Assembly (NCBI GenBank): GCA_947258565.1
Contig: CAMYJB010000006.1
Location: forward strand, 38,812 to 102,811
DNA: 64,000 bases
From: an uncultured Woeseiaceae bacterium
GTDB taxonomy: Bacteria > Pseudomonadota > Gammaproteobacteria > Steroidobacterales > Woeseiaceae
Direction: 5' to 3'
Part shown: piece after piece, positions 27,471 through 37,419 of the stretch
Numbering within the stretch: position 1 is the first letter of the stretch
Layout: every line of letters starts with the position of its first letter
Made by a program: the position numbers and the translations under genes
The notes under the pieces: generated by a model
Database searches by the model: none
What the model saw: only the letters and a program-made list of their open reading frames with translations
Told to the model about the DNA's origin: nothing

Positions 27471-30400
27471 ACTTGTATTCGACCAGCAGGTCCTTGGCGT
27501 CGAACTGCTCGCCGATCCGCGCGAGCACCCGCTTGATCGTCGCATCCCGTTCCGCCTTGATCGACGTTTCCATTTTCATGGCCTCCATCGTCAGGAGCGT
27601 ATCGCCTCGTTCAACCTGCTGGCCGACCTCCACCGAGATCGTCGAGATGACGCCCGGCATCGGCGCGCCGACGTGATTCGGGTCAGTGCTATCGGCTTTC
27701 TCATTTTCATGGTGCGCCGACTCCGAACTGCGATCCTGGATTAGCACCGAACTCGGCTGGCCGTTTGCCTCGAAGAACACGCGGCGATACCCACGATCGT
27801 CGGTATCGCCCATCGTCAGGTAGCGGATCACGACCTTGCGCCCGTCTCCCAGCGTGCAGACGATCTCTTCTTCAGGCCGCATGCCGTAGAAAAACACGTG
27901 CGTGGGAAGCACGCTGACATTGCCGTACTCCTCGCGATGACGACGGAAGTCGCTGAACACCTTGGGATACATGAGGTACGACGCGAGATCGAAGTCGGTC
28001 ACCGGGTGCTCGTGGCCCTCGTTGAGCTTGCGGCGCTCGTCCTCGAGATCGACCGCGGACAGCAGCGAGCCTGGCCGCACCGTTATCGGCTCGCGATCTT
28101 TCAGCACTTTCTTCTGCAGTGCCTGCGGGAACCCGCCCGGCGGCTGGCCCAGTTCGCCCGCGAACAGAGAAACCACCGACTCCGGAAACGCGATGTCGGT
28201 ATCAGGGTCGAGGACATCTTCGATGCTGGTGTCCGAGGTCACCATCATCAGAGCCATGTCACCGACGACCTTCGATGACGGCGTTACCTTGACGATGTCG
28301 CCAAATGCCATATTGACGTCCGCGTAGGCACGGGCGACCTCGGACCAGCGGCTCGCGAGCCCCAGCGACGCGGCCTGCTCCTTGAGATTGGTAAACTGCC
28401 CGCCCGGCATTTCGTGCAGGTAGACCTCTGATGCGCCGGAACGGATGTCGGGCTCGAACGCCGCATACTGTTCCCGCACCCGCTCCCAGTAGTCACTGAT
28501 CAGGCGCACGGCCGCGAGGTCGACGCCCGGATCGTGTTCGGTGTTTGCGAGCGCGGCGACGACCGCCCCGAGGCAAGGCTGCGACGTCAGGCCGCTCATC
28601 GAGTCCATGGCGGCGTCGAATGCGTCGACGCCCTCCTCGACCGCCGCCAGCACGGTCGCTGCGGCAGCGCCACTGGTGTCGTGCGTATGAAAATGGATGG
28701 GCAGACCGACTTCCTGCTTGAGCTCCCGGATCAGCTTGCGCGCGGCAGCCGGCTTCAGCAGCCCGGCCATGTCCTTGATGCCGAGTACGTGCGCGCCGGC
28801 CGCCTCCAGCTCCTTCGCGAGATCGATGTAATAGCGCAGGTCGTATTTCGTGCGCATCGGGTCGAGGATATCGCCGGTGTAGCAGATGGCCGCTTCCGCG
28901 ATCTTGCCCGTCTCGCAGACCGAGTCGATCGCCACGCGCATGTTCTCGACCCAGTTGAGACAATCGAAGATGCGGAACACGTCGACACCGGCCTGGGCCG
29001 ATTGCTGCACGAAAAAGCGCACGACGTTGTCGGGGTAGTTCGTGTAGCCGACGCCGTTGGACGCACGCAGCAGCATCTGCTGCATCAGGTTGGGCATGGC
29101 CGCCGAGAGGTCGGCAAGCCGCTGCCACGGGTCTTCGTTCAGGAACCGCATTGCAACATCGAACGTGGCGCCTCCCCAGGACTCGACCGAGAACAGCCGC
29201 GGCATGAGCTGCGCATAGTGCGGCGCGATACGCAGCATGTCGGCCGAACGCATGCGCGTAGCCATGAGCGACTGGTGCGCATCGCGGAACGTCGTGTCCG
29301 TTATCAGCGGAACCCTGCTGCTCTTCATATACTCGGCGACCGCCTCCGGACCGTCCGAGTCGAGTATCTGGCGCACCCCTTTGGCCGGGGGCTGCAGCTC
29401 GATGGATGGTGCTGCCGGCTGTTGCAGCGCCTTCGGCACTTTGCGCCCCGCGACCTGGGCATTGCCGTTCACCTTGACTTCGCCGATGTAGTGCAACAGC
29501 TGCGCACCATGACTTGTGTCCGGCTTCAGCTGCAGGAGGTCCGGCGATTCATCGACGAAGCGGGTGTTGTAGTCCCCCTTGATAAAGCGCGAATCCGAGA
29601 TCAGCGCGCTCAGGAAAGCGAGGTTCGTTTCGACGCCGCGCACCCGGAACTCACTCAGACCACGCAGCATACGATCCGTCGCTTCCGCTTCCGAAACGCC
29701 GGAGGCCGTTATCTTTACGAGCAGGCTGTCGTAATGACGACCGATGACGGCGCCCGAGTACGCGGTGCCCGCATCCAGGCGGATACCGGGTCCGGCCGGG
29801 CTGCGATACGCGACGATGTGCCCGTAGTCGGGGATGAAATTGTTGCGCGGGTCCTCGGTCGTGACGCGGCACTGGATCGCCGCGCCGCGCATGCGGATGT
29901 CTTCCTGTGCAGGGATGCCCGATGACTCGATGTCGCCGATCCGTGCGCCAGCGGCGATTCGAATCTGCGATTTGACGAGGTCGAGTCCCGTGATCTGCTC
30001 CGTGACCGTGTGCTCGACCTGGATGCGCGGATTGACCTCGATGAAATAGAAATCACCAGTGTCGACGTCCTGCAGGAACTCGACCGTGCCGGCATTGCAG
30101 TAACTCACGGACTGTGCCAGCCGCACGGCCGCCGCGCAGATCTCGTCGCGCTGTGCTTGCGACAGGTACGGTGCGGGTGCACGCTCGACGATCTTCTGGT
30201 GCCGCCGCTGCACGGTGCAGTCGCGCTCGAACAGGTGCACGACCTGTCCGTGCGAATCGCCCATGATCTGCACTTCGACGTGGCGGGCGTTGCGCACGAG
30301 TTTCTCGAGGTAGACTTCGTCGTTGCCGAACGCGGCCTGGGCCTCCCGGCGCGCGGCGGCAACCTGTTCGAGCAGGTCGGACTCATCCTCGATCACGCGC

Positions 30401-30909
30401 ATGCCGCGGCCGCCGCCACCCCAGCTCGCCTTGAGCATGAGCGGGTAGCCGACCTCTCCGGCGAGCCTCGTAACCTCACCGCCATCGTGGGGCAACGGGT
30501 CCGTTGCCGGCATCACCGGCACGTCGGCTTCGATCGCCAGCCTGCGCGCTTCGACCTTGTTGCCGAGCCGCCGCATGATCTCGGGCGGCGGGCCGATGAA
30601 CGTGATGCCCGACTCTGCGCACAGATGTGCGAAGTCGGGGTTCTCGGAGAGGAAGCCGTAGCCCGGGTGGATCGCGTCGGAGCCCGACAGTTTCGCGATC
30701 CGGATGATGTCCTGCATGTCGAGGTAAGCCTCGATCGGCCCCTTGCCTTCGCCGACCCGGTACGACTCCCGCGTGTTGAAGCGATGCAGGGTCAGGCGAT
30801 CCTCGGCCGCGTAGATGCCGACGGATGGAATATGCAGCTCGTGGGCCGCGCGAAACACGCGGATCGCTATCTCGCTGCGATTGGCGACGAGGATCTTGTC
30901 AAACATCAT
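27469..30909 (-). CDS. pyc: pyruvate carboxylase
   Basis: Biotin carboxylase (KILVANRSEIAIRVFRAA), carboxyltransferase (TTFRDAHQSLMATRMR) and biotinyl (MEAMKMETS) domains in one polypeptide. Confidence 0.95.
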   Translation of the reverse strand: MMFDKILVANRSEIAIRVFRAAHELHIPSVGIYAAEDRLTLHRFNTRESYRVGEGKGPIEAYLDMQDIIRIAKLSGSDAIHPGYGFLSENPDFAHLCAESGITFIGPPPEIMRRLGNKVEARRLAIEADVPVMPATDPLPHDGGEVTRLAGEVGYPLMLKASWGGGGRGMRVIEDESDLLEQVAAARREAQAAFGNDEVYLEKLVRNARHVEVQIMGDSHGQVVHLFERDCTVQRRHQKIVERAPAPYLSQAQRDEICAAAVRLAQSVSYCNAGTVEFLQDVDTGDFYFIEVNPRIQVEHTVTEQITGLDLVKSQIRIAAGARIGDIESSGIPAQEDIRMRGAAIQCRVTTEDPRNNFIPDYGHIVAYRSPAGPGIRLDAGTAYSGAVIGRHYDSLLVKITASGVSEAEATDRMLRGLSEFRVRGVETNLAFLSALISDSRFIKGDYNTRFVDESPDLLQLKPDTSHGAQLLHYIGEVKVNGNAQVAGRKVPKALQQPAAPSIELQPPAKGVRQILDSDGPEAVAEYMKSSRVPLITDTTFRDAHQSLMATRMRSADMLRIAPHYAQLMPRLFSVESWGGATFDVAMRFLNEDPWQRLADLSAAMPNLMQQMLLRASNGVGYTNYPDNVVRFFVQQSAQAGVDVFRIFDCLNWVENMRVAIDSVCETGKIAEAAICYTGDILDPMRTKYDLRYYIDLAKELEAAGAHVLGIKDMAGLLKPAAARKLIRELKQEVGLPIHFHTHDTSGAAAATVLAAVEEGVDAFDAAMDSMSGLTSQPCLGAVVAALANTEHDPGVDLAAVRLISDYWERVREQYAAFEPDIRSGASEVYLHEMPGGQFTNLKEQAASLGLASRWSEVARAYADVNMAFGDIVKVTPSSKVVGDMALMMVTSDTSIEDVLDPDTDIAFPESVVSLFAGELGQPPGGFPQALQKKVLKDREPITVRPGSLLSAVDLEDERRKLNEGHEHPVTDFDLASYLMYPKVFSDFRRHREEYGNVSVLPTHVFFYGMRPEEEIVCTLGDGRKVVIRYLTMGDTDDRGYRRVFFEANGQPSSVLIQDRSSESAHHENEKADSTDPNHVGAPMPGVISTISVEVGQQVERGDTLLTMEAMKMETSIKAERDATIKRVLARIGEQFDAKDLLVEYK

Positions 30910-31010
30910 TGTTGGGCGAATGCAATCAGGTCGCATTCGGGGAAAGGTTTCATTCTCTTCAGATTGCCACACTCACCGCCACTGGCAATAGTTACGAGCG
31001 AGACGATCGT

Positions 31011-31586
31011 TTACGGCAGCTCCGCGAGCATCTTCATCGCCGCCTCGCGAATCGATGCGTTGTCGCCACGCTGTGTCGCGTTCGTGAGTGCGGTCCTCGC
31101 ATCGGCGATATTGCCGACCTGGCTGTTCACGTATCCCAGCGTCAGCCAGATCCTCTGGTGACCCGCGTCTTTGGCCACGCCTTCATTGAGCCGGCGCAGC
31201 GCGTCTTCCGGCTGGCCGAGATAGAACAACGTCAAGCCCAGGTTGTTGTAGATTTCCGCGTCGTTCGGGCTGTATACCAATAGCTGCTCGTAGAGCGACG
31301 CCGCTTGCGCGTATTGTTTATTGGCGAAGAACTCTTCGGCCCGGCGATAAATTTCAGCGGGGTCGGTGGGCGTCGGCTCGACGAGCCCTGGCGAACTCAG
31401 TCGCGAGATGTCTGTTGCAGTGACTCCGCGGGACCAGGACGTCGCCCCCGGGTTCGCTATCGGCGGGTGGCCGGCCACACTCGGCGTTTCCTGCATATAG
31501 TAGTCGCGCGTGAACGCGAAAACCGCGAGTCCGAAGAAGACCTGGAAGATGACGAGAAGCGTCCAAAACCGTTTGTCTCGTGCCAT
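31011..31586 (-). CDS. membrane-anchored TPR protein
   Basis: N-terminal TM; AQAASLYEQLLVYSPNDAEIYNNLGLTLFYLGQPEDALRRLNEGV. Confidence 0.75.
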   Translation of the reverse strand: MARDKRFWTLLVIFQVFFGLAVFAFTRDYYMQETPSVAGHPPIANPGATSWSRGVTATDISRLSSPGLVEPTPTDPAEIYRRAEEFFANKQYAQAASLYEQLLVYSPNDAEIYNNLGLTLFYLGQPEDALRRLNEGVAKDAGHQRIWLTLGYVNSQVGNIADARTALTNATQRGDNASIREAAMKMLAELP

Positions 31587-31702
31587 GAATTCCGCTGCTA
31601 TCCAACTTCGATGTGCGGAATATACACGATCCCTTTGATTCCGGCGCCTTTGCGGAGCGGGAACCGCCAGACCGGCGCTGCCGGTCTCAATCAGTCAGCC
31701 GG

Positions 31703-31903
31703 CTAGTGAACCTCTGCCGGATCGTGCCGATTCAGAATCTCCAGGACCTCGGACCTCGTCGCATTCGGGACGAACACGCGAATCTTCCTGTGATCCCTGT
31801 CGACCTTGATCTTTTCGCTGGGAATGCCGGTCGAGAGGAGATCGTCTTCGACGTTCGTAATCGCTCTGACGTTCTTGTAGGTTGCTACTAATGCTTCGGT
31901 CAT
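31703..31903 (-). CDS. small hypothetical protein (66 aa)
   Basis: MTEALVATYKNVRAITNVEDDLLSTGIPSEKIKVDRDHRKIRVFVPNATRSEVLEILNRHDPAEVH; coherent composition. Confidence 0.65.
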   Translation of the reverse strand: MTEALVATYKNVRAITNVEDDLLSTGIPSEKIKVDRDHRKIRVFVPNATRSEVLEILNRHDPAEVH

Positions 31904-32089
31904 AGCACGTCTCCTGTTGCACCTAATGCGCGCTCACGCACACATCTGACTTCCGCTCGGTGCACTGTTGATATTGTTGCAAACGGCAAAATTTCAAGCA
32001 TCGCTGGACACGCGTGCATCGCGCCGTCTTTCGCTTGAAACGCGCAGTACGTAGACTGGCCGCCCTTTTTCGTATTTTCGGGCCGGCCG

Positions 32090-33469
32090 GTGTCGTTACC
32101 TAAAGTCCATTTCAGCCGAAGGACCATGGCCGAGCTGCTGCGGATTGCCCTGCCGATGGTGGTGTCGCAGGGCACCTTCGCGGTGATGATCTTCACCGAC
32201 CGCTATTTCATGTCGCAGATCGATCCCGTGCACATGGCGGCAGCGCTGGGTGGTGGTGTCGCGTCGTTTTTCTCGTTCTGTTTCTTCATCGGTTTACTCG
32301 CCTACGCGAACGCATTGGCCGCGCAGTACCTTGGTGCCGGTGAGCCGGAGAAATGCCCGAAAGTCGTCACGCAGGGCATGATCATTACCGTAATGAGTGT
32401 GCCGGTCCTGACGCTGATCACGTTCCTCGTCGCGGGTATTTTCGAGGGCATGGGGCACGAGCCGGAGCAGGTGGCACTGGAGCGTACGTACTACCTGATA
32501 CTGATGGCCGGCGTGCTCCTGACACTCGCCAAGACCTGCATCTCGTCTTACTTCGCAGGCATAGGCCGGACCCACGTCGTCATGATCTGCGACGTGTTCG
32601 GGCTTGTGATCAACGTACCGCTCAGCTACGTCATGGTGTTCGGAGAACTCGGATTTCCCGCGTTGGGAATTGTTGGCGCCGGCATTTCCACCGTCATTGC
32701 AACGGCACTCGCCTTCGGGCTTTTCGTCGCGTTCTACTTTCGCAGGGAACACCGTGACACATTCGGTGTTCTGCGCTCGTTTTCGCTGGACGTGAAGATC
32801 CTGCGGCGTTTCTGGCGGCTCGGCTTCCCGTCCGGACTGGAGCTGTTCCTGAACGTCGCCGCATTCAACCTGTTTTTGTTGATGTTTCAGTCCTACGGTA
32901 TTGCCGAGGGCGCCGCAGCAGCCATCGTGTTCAACTGGGACATACTTTCCTTCGTCCCGATGATCGGGCTGAACGTCGGTGTGATCAGCCTGATCGGTCG
33001 CTTCGTTGGCGCGCGGGACATGGCGCGTGTCGATGAAGTCATGACCGCCGCCTTTACCGTGGCCCTGACATACTCCGCGGTGCTCGCGGTCACGTACATC
33101 ACGTATCGATACCCGCTCGTCGAGGTTTTTGCACCACCCAGTGGTGACTTTTCCGCCATACGGGAACTGTCCGCCTTCATGATGATCGGCCTCTCCACTT
33201 ACGTAATGGCCGATGCGGTCATCCTCGTATCAGGTGGTGTCCTCAGGGGCGCAGGTGACACTCGTTGGCTGATGGTCGCGTCGGTGTCGTTGCACTGGGC
33301 GATGCTCGTCGCCCAGTTCTTCATCATTCGGGTGTTTGAGTTGAGCCCCAGGGTGTCGTGGGTCGCTCTTGTTGCGCTGGTTTTTTCCATTGCCCTGGTT
33401 TACGCCCTGCGCCTTAAGAGCGGCCGCTGGCGCGACCCGGATGTGCTGGAAAGGGTGATGGCGGAGTAG
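32090..33469 (+). CDS. MATE family efflux transporter
   Basis: 459 aa, 12 TM-like, VVSQGTFAVMIFTDRYFMSQ...; GAGISTVIAT, VSGGVLRGAGDTRW motifs. Confidence 0.85.
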   Translation: MSLPKVHFSRRTMAELLRIALPMVVSQGTFAVMIFTDRYFMSQIDPVHMAAALGGGVASFFSFCFFIGLLAYANALAAQYLGAGEPEKCPKVVTQGMIITVMSVPVLTLITFLVAGIFEGMGHEPEQVALERTYYLILMAGVLLTLAKTCISSYFAGIGRTHVVMICDVFGLVINVPLSYVMVFGELGFPALGIVGAGISTVIATALAFGLFVAFYFRREHRDTFGVLRSFSLDVKILRRFWRLGFPSGLELFLNVAAFNLFLLMFQSYGIAEGAAAAIVFNWDILSFVPMIGLNVGVISLIGRFVGARDMARVDEVMTAAFTVALTYSAVLAVTYITYRYPLVEVFAPPSGDFSAIRELSAFMMIGLSTYVMADAVILVSGGVLRGAGDTRWLMVASVSLHWAMLVAQFFIIRVFELSPRVSWVALVALVFSIALVYALRLKSGRWRDPDVLERVMAE

Positions 33470-33470
33470 C

Positions 33471-33535
33471 AATTAGGGGACAGTGACTTTAAGTGCCAGG
33501 CGACTTCGCCTGGCACTTAAAGTCACTGTCCCCTA
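33471..33535. repeat. palindromic element R8
   Basis: AATTAGGGGACAGTGACTTTAAGTGCCAGGCGACTTCGCCTGGCACTTAAAGTCACTGTCCCCTA. Confidence 0.95.
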
Positions 33536-35466
33536 TCTGGGTCTGGCTCCGCCGCCTGCTCTTCGGCCTCGACGTCGTCCAGCGTCGGCGGTACCCAGCC
33601 GCGGTCGAGGCGACTGCCGAACGCTGCACTGTTGCCCCGCATGGCCTGCTCATCGCGCTCGAGGAACTTCTTCGTCTTCTCGACGTACTCCGCATTCTCG
33701 TGCGCAGGAATGTTCGCGTCGTAGACGGACGCCAGTTCGTACATCTGCTCGCGATCGTTCAGGAGGAAACCCCGCACCTGTCGCTCGGCGTCGTAGGGAT
33801 GGATGCCAAGGGCCTCCAGCGCCGACCGCCCGGCGCGCACCGAACTGTCGAATGTTTCGCGGATAATGTCACGCGCGCCCGCGTTCCAGAGCTCGTAGAC
33901 ATGATGACGGTCGAGAGCGCGTACGACGATATAGACGTGCGGATGGTTCTCGGTCACGTAGCGCACCAGCTCGGTTGCGCTCTCGCGCTCGTCGATGGCG
34001 ATGACCAGCATCTTCGCTTCCTCGATGCCGGCAGCGTGCAGCAGATCCGGCCGCATTGCATCGCCGAAATAAACCTTTATGCCGAACTTCCGCAGCACCT
34101 CCAGCTGCTCGGACTGGTAGTCCAGAACCACGGTCTTGAAACCCGCAGACAACAGGATACGATTGACGATGCCGCCGAAACGGCCGTGACCGGCGACGAT
34201 CACAGTGCCCTGCTCGTCGATCTCGTCCGCGTCCCGGCCCTGGGTTGTAGCAAAGCGCGGCGCAATAAGCTTGTCGTAGATGATGAACAGGGGCGGCGTC
34301 AGCAACATCGACAGCGTGACGACCAGCAGCAGCTGTTGGGCCAGCGCGGCCGGAATCACCGAGGCCGCGACGGTGAACGAGAGCAATACAAAACCGAATT
34401 CGCCGGCCTGGGCGAGCCCGAGCGTAAACAGCCAGCGATCGGCGCCCGTGATGCCGAAGATCCTGCTCAGGGCATAGAGGACCGCTGCCTTGAGCGCGAT
34501 CATGCCGAGTGTCATCGCGACGATAGCGCCGAGATTGCTGAACAGAAGATCGAACTGGATCGCGGCGCCGACCGTAATAAAGAACAGGCCGAGTAGCAGC
34601 CCCTTGAACGGATCGATGTTGCTCTCGAGTTCGTGGCGATACTCACTGTTCGCGAGTACCACGCCCGCGAGGAAGGTGCCCAGCGCAGGCGACAGGCCGA
34701 CGACGATCATCAGCACCGCGATGCCGATGACCAGCAGCAGCGCGAACGCGGTGAACAGTTCCCGGAGGCGCGCAATCGCGATGAAACGAAACACTGGCCG
34801 CGTCAGGTAGCTGCCGCCGACCACGACCACACCGATCGCGCCGGCGGTCACCAGGGCCCGTTGCCAGCCATTGAGCCGGTCCACGAGGCTCAGGCTGCCA
34901 TGACCCCCTTCGCCGCCGTGGTCTGCCGACGCCACGGCCAGGTCCGCGAGCTCCGGCAATGCAAGCAGGGGGATGAAGGCAAGCATCGGGATAACGGCGA
35001 TGTCCTGGAACAGCAACACGGAGAAGCTCGACTGGCCGCCATCGCTTTTCATCAGGCCTTTTTCGTTCAGCGTCTGCAGCACGACTGCGGTCGAGGACAA
35101 TGAAAGGACCAGACCGATTGCCAGCGCGATCGACCATGACTGGCCCAGCAGCATCGAGATGCCCATGATGAGCGCCACCGTCACGGTAACCTGCAAACCA
35201 CCGAGCCCGAGCAACCTGTCCCGCATCGACCACAGCATCCGCGGCTCGAGTTCGAGGCCGACGAGGAACAGCATCATGACCACGCCGAATTCGGCAAAGT
35301 GCTGGATGCTGACGACATCGACGTGCAGCTGCTGCAGCAGCGGGCTGATCGCGATCCCGGCGATCAGGTAGCCAAGCACTGAGCCCAGCCCGAGCCTCGA
35401 GGCGATGGGGACCGCGATGACGCCAGCGACCAGGAAGAGAAATGCCAGCAGCAGGAATTCGTCCAC
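33523..35466 (-). CDS. CPA2 family cation:proton antiporter (Kef-type) with TrkA-N domain
   Basis: Na/H exchanger fold then GHGRFGGIVNRILLSAGFKTVVLD; C-terminus DPDRGQ* from palindrome R8. Confidence 0.9.
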   Translation of the reverse strand: MDEFLLLAFLFLVAGVIAVPIASRLGLGSVLGYLIAGIAISPLLQQLHVDVVSIQHFAEFGVVMMLFLVGLELEPRMLWSMRDRLLGLGGLQVTVTVALIMGISMLLGQSWSIALAIGLVLSLSSTAVVLQTLNEKGLMKSDGGQSSFSVLLFQDIAVIPMLAFIPLLALPELADLAVASADHGGEGGHGSLSLVDRLNGWQRALVTAGAIGVVVVGGSYLTRPVFRFIAIARLRELFTAFALLLVIGIAVLMIVVGLSPALGTFLAGVVLANSEYRHELESNIDPFKGLLLGLFFITVGAAIQFDLLFSNLGAIVAMTLGMIALKAAVLYALSRIFGITGADRWLFTLGLAQAGEFGFVLLSFTVAASVIPAALAQQLLLVVTLSMLLTPPLFIIYDKLIAPRFATTQGRDADEIDEQGTVIVAGHGRFGGIVNRILLSAGFKTVVLDYQSEQLEVLRKFGIKVYFGDAMRPDLLHAAGIEEAKMLVIAIDERESATELVRYVTENHPHVYIVVRALDRHHVYELWNAGARDIIRETFDSSVRAGRSALEALGIHPYDAERQVRGFLLNDREQMYELASVYDANIPAHENAEYVEKTKKFLERDEQAMRGNSAAFGSRLDRGWVPPTLDDVEAEEQAAEPDPDRGQ

Positions 35467-35468
35467 GA

Positions 35469-36077
35469 TCAGGCCTCCTCGCCGACAGGCAGGGTGTCGA
35501 AATGGACGACGTCCATCGCTGCCGCTGCAGCGAAGTCGTAGCGATCGTCGCGGACAGCCTCGAGCAACTGTACATAGCCGTCAACGTGTGGTTCAACGAG
35601 ACCGGCGCCGGGCGCCTTTAGCGACGAGTACAGCACGTAGGGTGCGGTGAAGTGCATCTTGCACAGTCGTGCGGTCTGCTCCAGCGGCGTCAGGAACGTG
35701 CGGATCGGGTAGTGCTGGTAACCCTCGTGTCGGTAAGCATCTTCCGGCCCGGCCGCAGTCACCGCCAGCAACATCTGTTTTCCCGCAAGCCTGTCGCCGT
35801 CCGCGCCATACGCGAATCCGTGCTCCAGGACGAGGTCTTCCCACTCCTTGATGATCGACGGCGTCGAGTACCAGAACATCGGGAACTGGAACAGAACGAC
35901 ATCGTGGTCCAGCAGGCGTTGCTGCTCCACGTTGACGTCGATGTCGAAGCGCGGATAGTCCCGATACAGGTCGACGAAGGTAATCCCTTCAACGGCACCG
36001 CCAGCGCGCGCCATGAATTTGTTCACGTGCGAGTGCTTGTGCCCCGGGTGGGCGTAGTAGACGATCAGCCTGGCCAT
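35469..36077 (-). CDS. NAD(P)H-dependent oxidoreductase (KefF/KefG-like flavoprotein)
   Basis: YYAHPGHKHSHVNKFM...; FQFPMFWYSTPSIIKEWEDLV; directly upstream of the Kef-type antiporter. Confidence 0.85.
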   Translation of the reverse strand: MARLIVYYAHPGHKHSHVNKFMARAGGAVEGITFVDLYRDYPRFDIDVNVEQQRLLDHDVVLFQFPMFWYSTPSIIKEWEDLVLEHGFAYGADGDRLAGKQMLLAVTAAGPEDAYRHEGYQHYPIRTFLTPLEQTARLCKMHFTAPYVLYSSLKAPGAGLVEPHVDGYVQLLEAVRDDRYDFAAAAAMDVVHFDTLPVGEEA

Positions 36078-36101
36078 GCCGCGGAGTCTAAACGAATGAA
36101 T

Positions 36102-36166
36102 AATTAGGGGACAGTGACCTAAAGTGCCAGGCGAAGGCGCCTGGCACTTTAGGTCACTGTCCCCTA
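36102..36166. repeat. palindromic element R9 (two compensatory pairs)
   Basis: AATTAGGGGACAGTGACCTAAAGTGCCAGGCGAAGGCGCCTGGCACTTTAGGTCACTGTCCCCTA. Confidence 0.95.
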
Positions 36167-37210
36167 TTTGCTGGTTACGCGCAGCTCGACGCGTCGGCTC
36201 TGCGCCAGGCCGTTCGCAGACATATCGGCGGCACCGTCGTGGGATTCGCCGTAGCCGCGCGACGCAAGCCGCGTTGAATCGACGCCCGCCTTCTCGAGGT
36301 AGTTACGCACGGCGTCGGCACGACGCTCCGAGAGCCGCATGTTGTAGCTTTCGGGCCCTCGTGAATCGGCGAAGCCGACGATCTCGACCTGCAGGTCCGG
36401 GTGACGCTTCAAAATCGATGCGGACTCACTGAGCATGCGTTCTGCTGTTGCAAGGAGCACGGCGGAGTCGAAGCCGAAGTAGACGTTCCTCAGCTTGACG
36501 ATCTCGCAACCGCGGGCGTCGACCTTGACGCCTGCGGGTGTGCCGGGACACTGATCCCGGTCGTTCGGAACGCCATCACCGTCGCTATCCGCAGGCACAG
36601 CGACAACGCCCGGGCCGCTATCCGGTTCAGGCTCGGCGGCTGCCGCCACCATCGCGGCAGGTTTGCCGCCGAAATTGTACTGGAGGCCGAGCGAAACGAT
36701 CCCGTCCGTCAGGGCATTATCGCTGTCGAAAGTGTGCCGGAGGCGCGCCTCGGTTCGCAGTGACCAGGGGCTGTCGCCGAAACGAATCTTCAATCCGAGA
36801 CCGCCCGTTGCCGTCGCGTTGCTGGCCGTCGAGTCGGCGGGTGGAGAACCGCCAAAGTCCGGTGTACCCACGTCGGCACGGAGATAGCCGACTCCGCCGA
36901 TGACGTAGGGCGAGAACAGGCTGTCCGGGAGGAAGTTGCCGATAACGTTGAAACCGAGCTCGAGGTGCTCCTGGCCCGGGAAACCGTCAATATCGTGATA
37001 GCCGAGCAGGCCCTCCAGCCAGAGGTGCTTGCCCATTTCCCTGCCGACCTGGACCTGCGCGCCGGCAACGGCATCGTCGATCAGTCGATTGCCGTCATCG
37101 TCGGTATAGACGATCGATGGTGCTACGTACCATTCGCCCTGCTCGGCCTGCACGGCCAAGGGAGCCAGGAGAACCATCGCGAGGGTAGATAGCTTGATTA
37201 GTCTGGTCAC
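36164..37210 (-). CDS. OmpA family outer membrane protein
   Basis: beta-barrel N-terminus; DSDGDGVPNDRDQCPGTP; C-terminal OmpA domain VEIVGFADSRGPESYNMRLSERRADAVRNYL. Confidence 0.9.
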   Translation of the reverse strand: MTRLIKLSTLAMVLLAPLAVQAEQGEWYVAPSIVYTDDDGNRLIDDAVAGAQVQVGREMGKHLWLEGLLGYHDIDGFPGQEHLELGFNVIGNFLPDSLFSPYVIGGVGYLRADVGTPDFGGSPPADSTASNATATGGLGLKIRFGDSPWSLRTEARLRHTFDSDNALTDGIVSLGLQYNFGGKPAAMVAAAAEPEPDSGPGVVAVPADSDGDGVPNDRDQCPGTPAGVKVDARGCEIVKLRNVYFGFDSAVLLATAERMLSESASILKRHPDLQVEIVGFADSRGPESYNMRLSERRADAVRNYLEKAGVDSTRLASRGYGESHDGAADMSANGLAQSRRVELRVTSK

Positions 37211-37419
37211 GTCACTGAATATCGTCGGGGAATCAGAAGGCTAATGTAGACCGGCCCGAGGCGGAGGACTGTGAGGTAAGTCACGGGTTTACCACGAAAT
37301 ATGTCAAAAGATACACGATCGCCAATGCGGTCACAAAAGCCCTGAATCCCGCGACTCGGCAGCGACCACCCCGTACGCGCAGCTGCCTGGTGCCCGCCCC
37401 GAATGACCATCGACGGCGT

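Noticed and set aside
28534-29925. 463-aa plus-strand ORF antisense to pyc
   Set aside because: Fully overlaps conserved pyruvate carboxylase coding sequence; composition is antisense-like.
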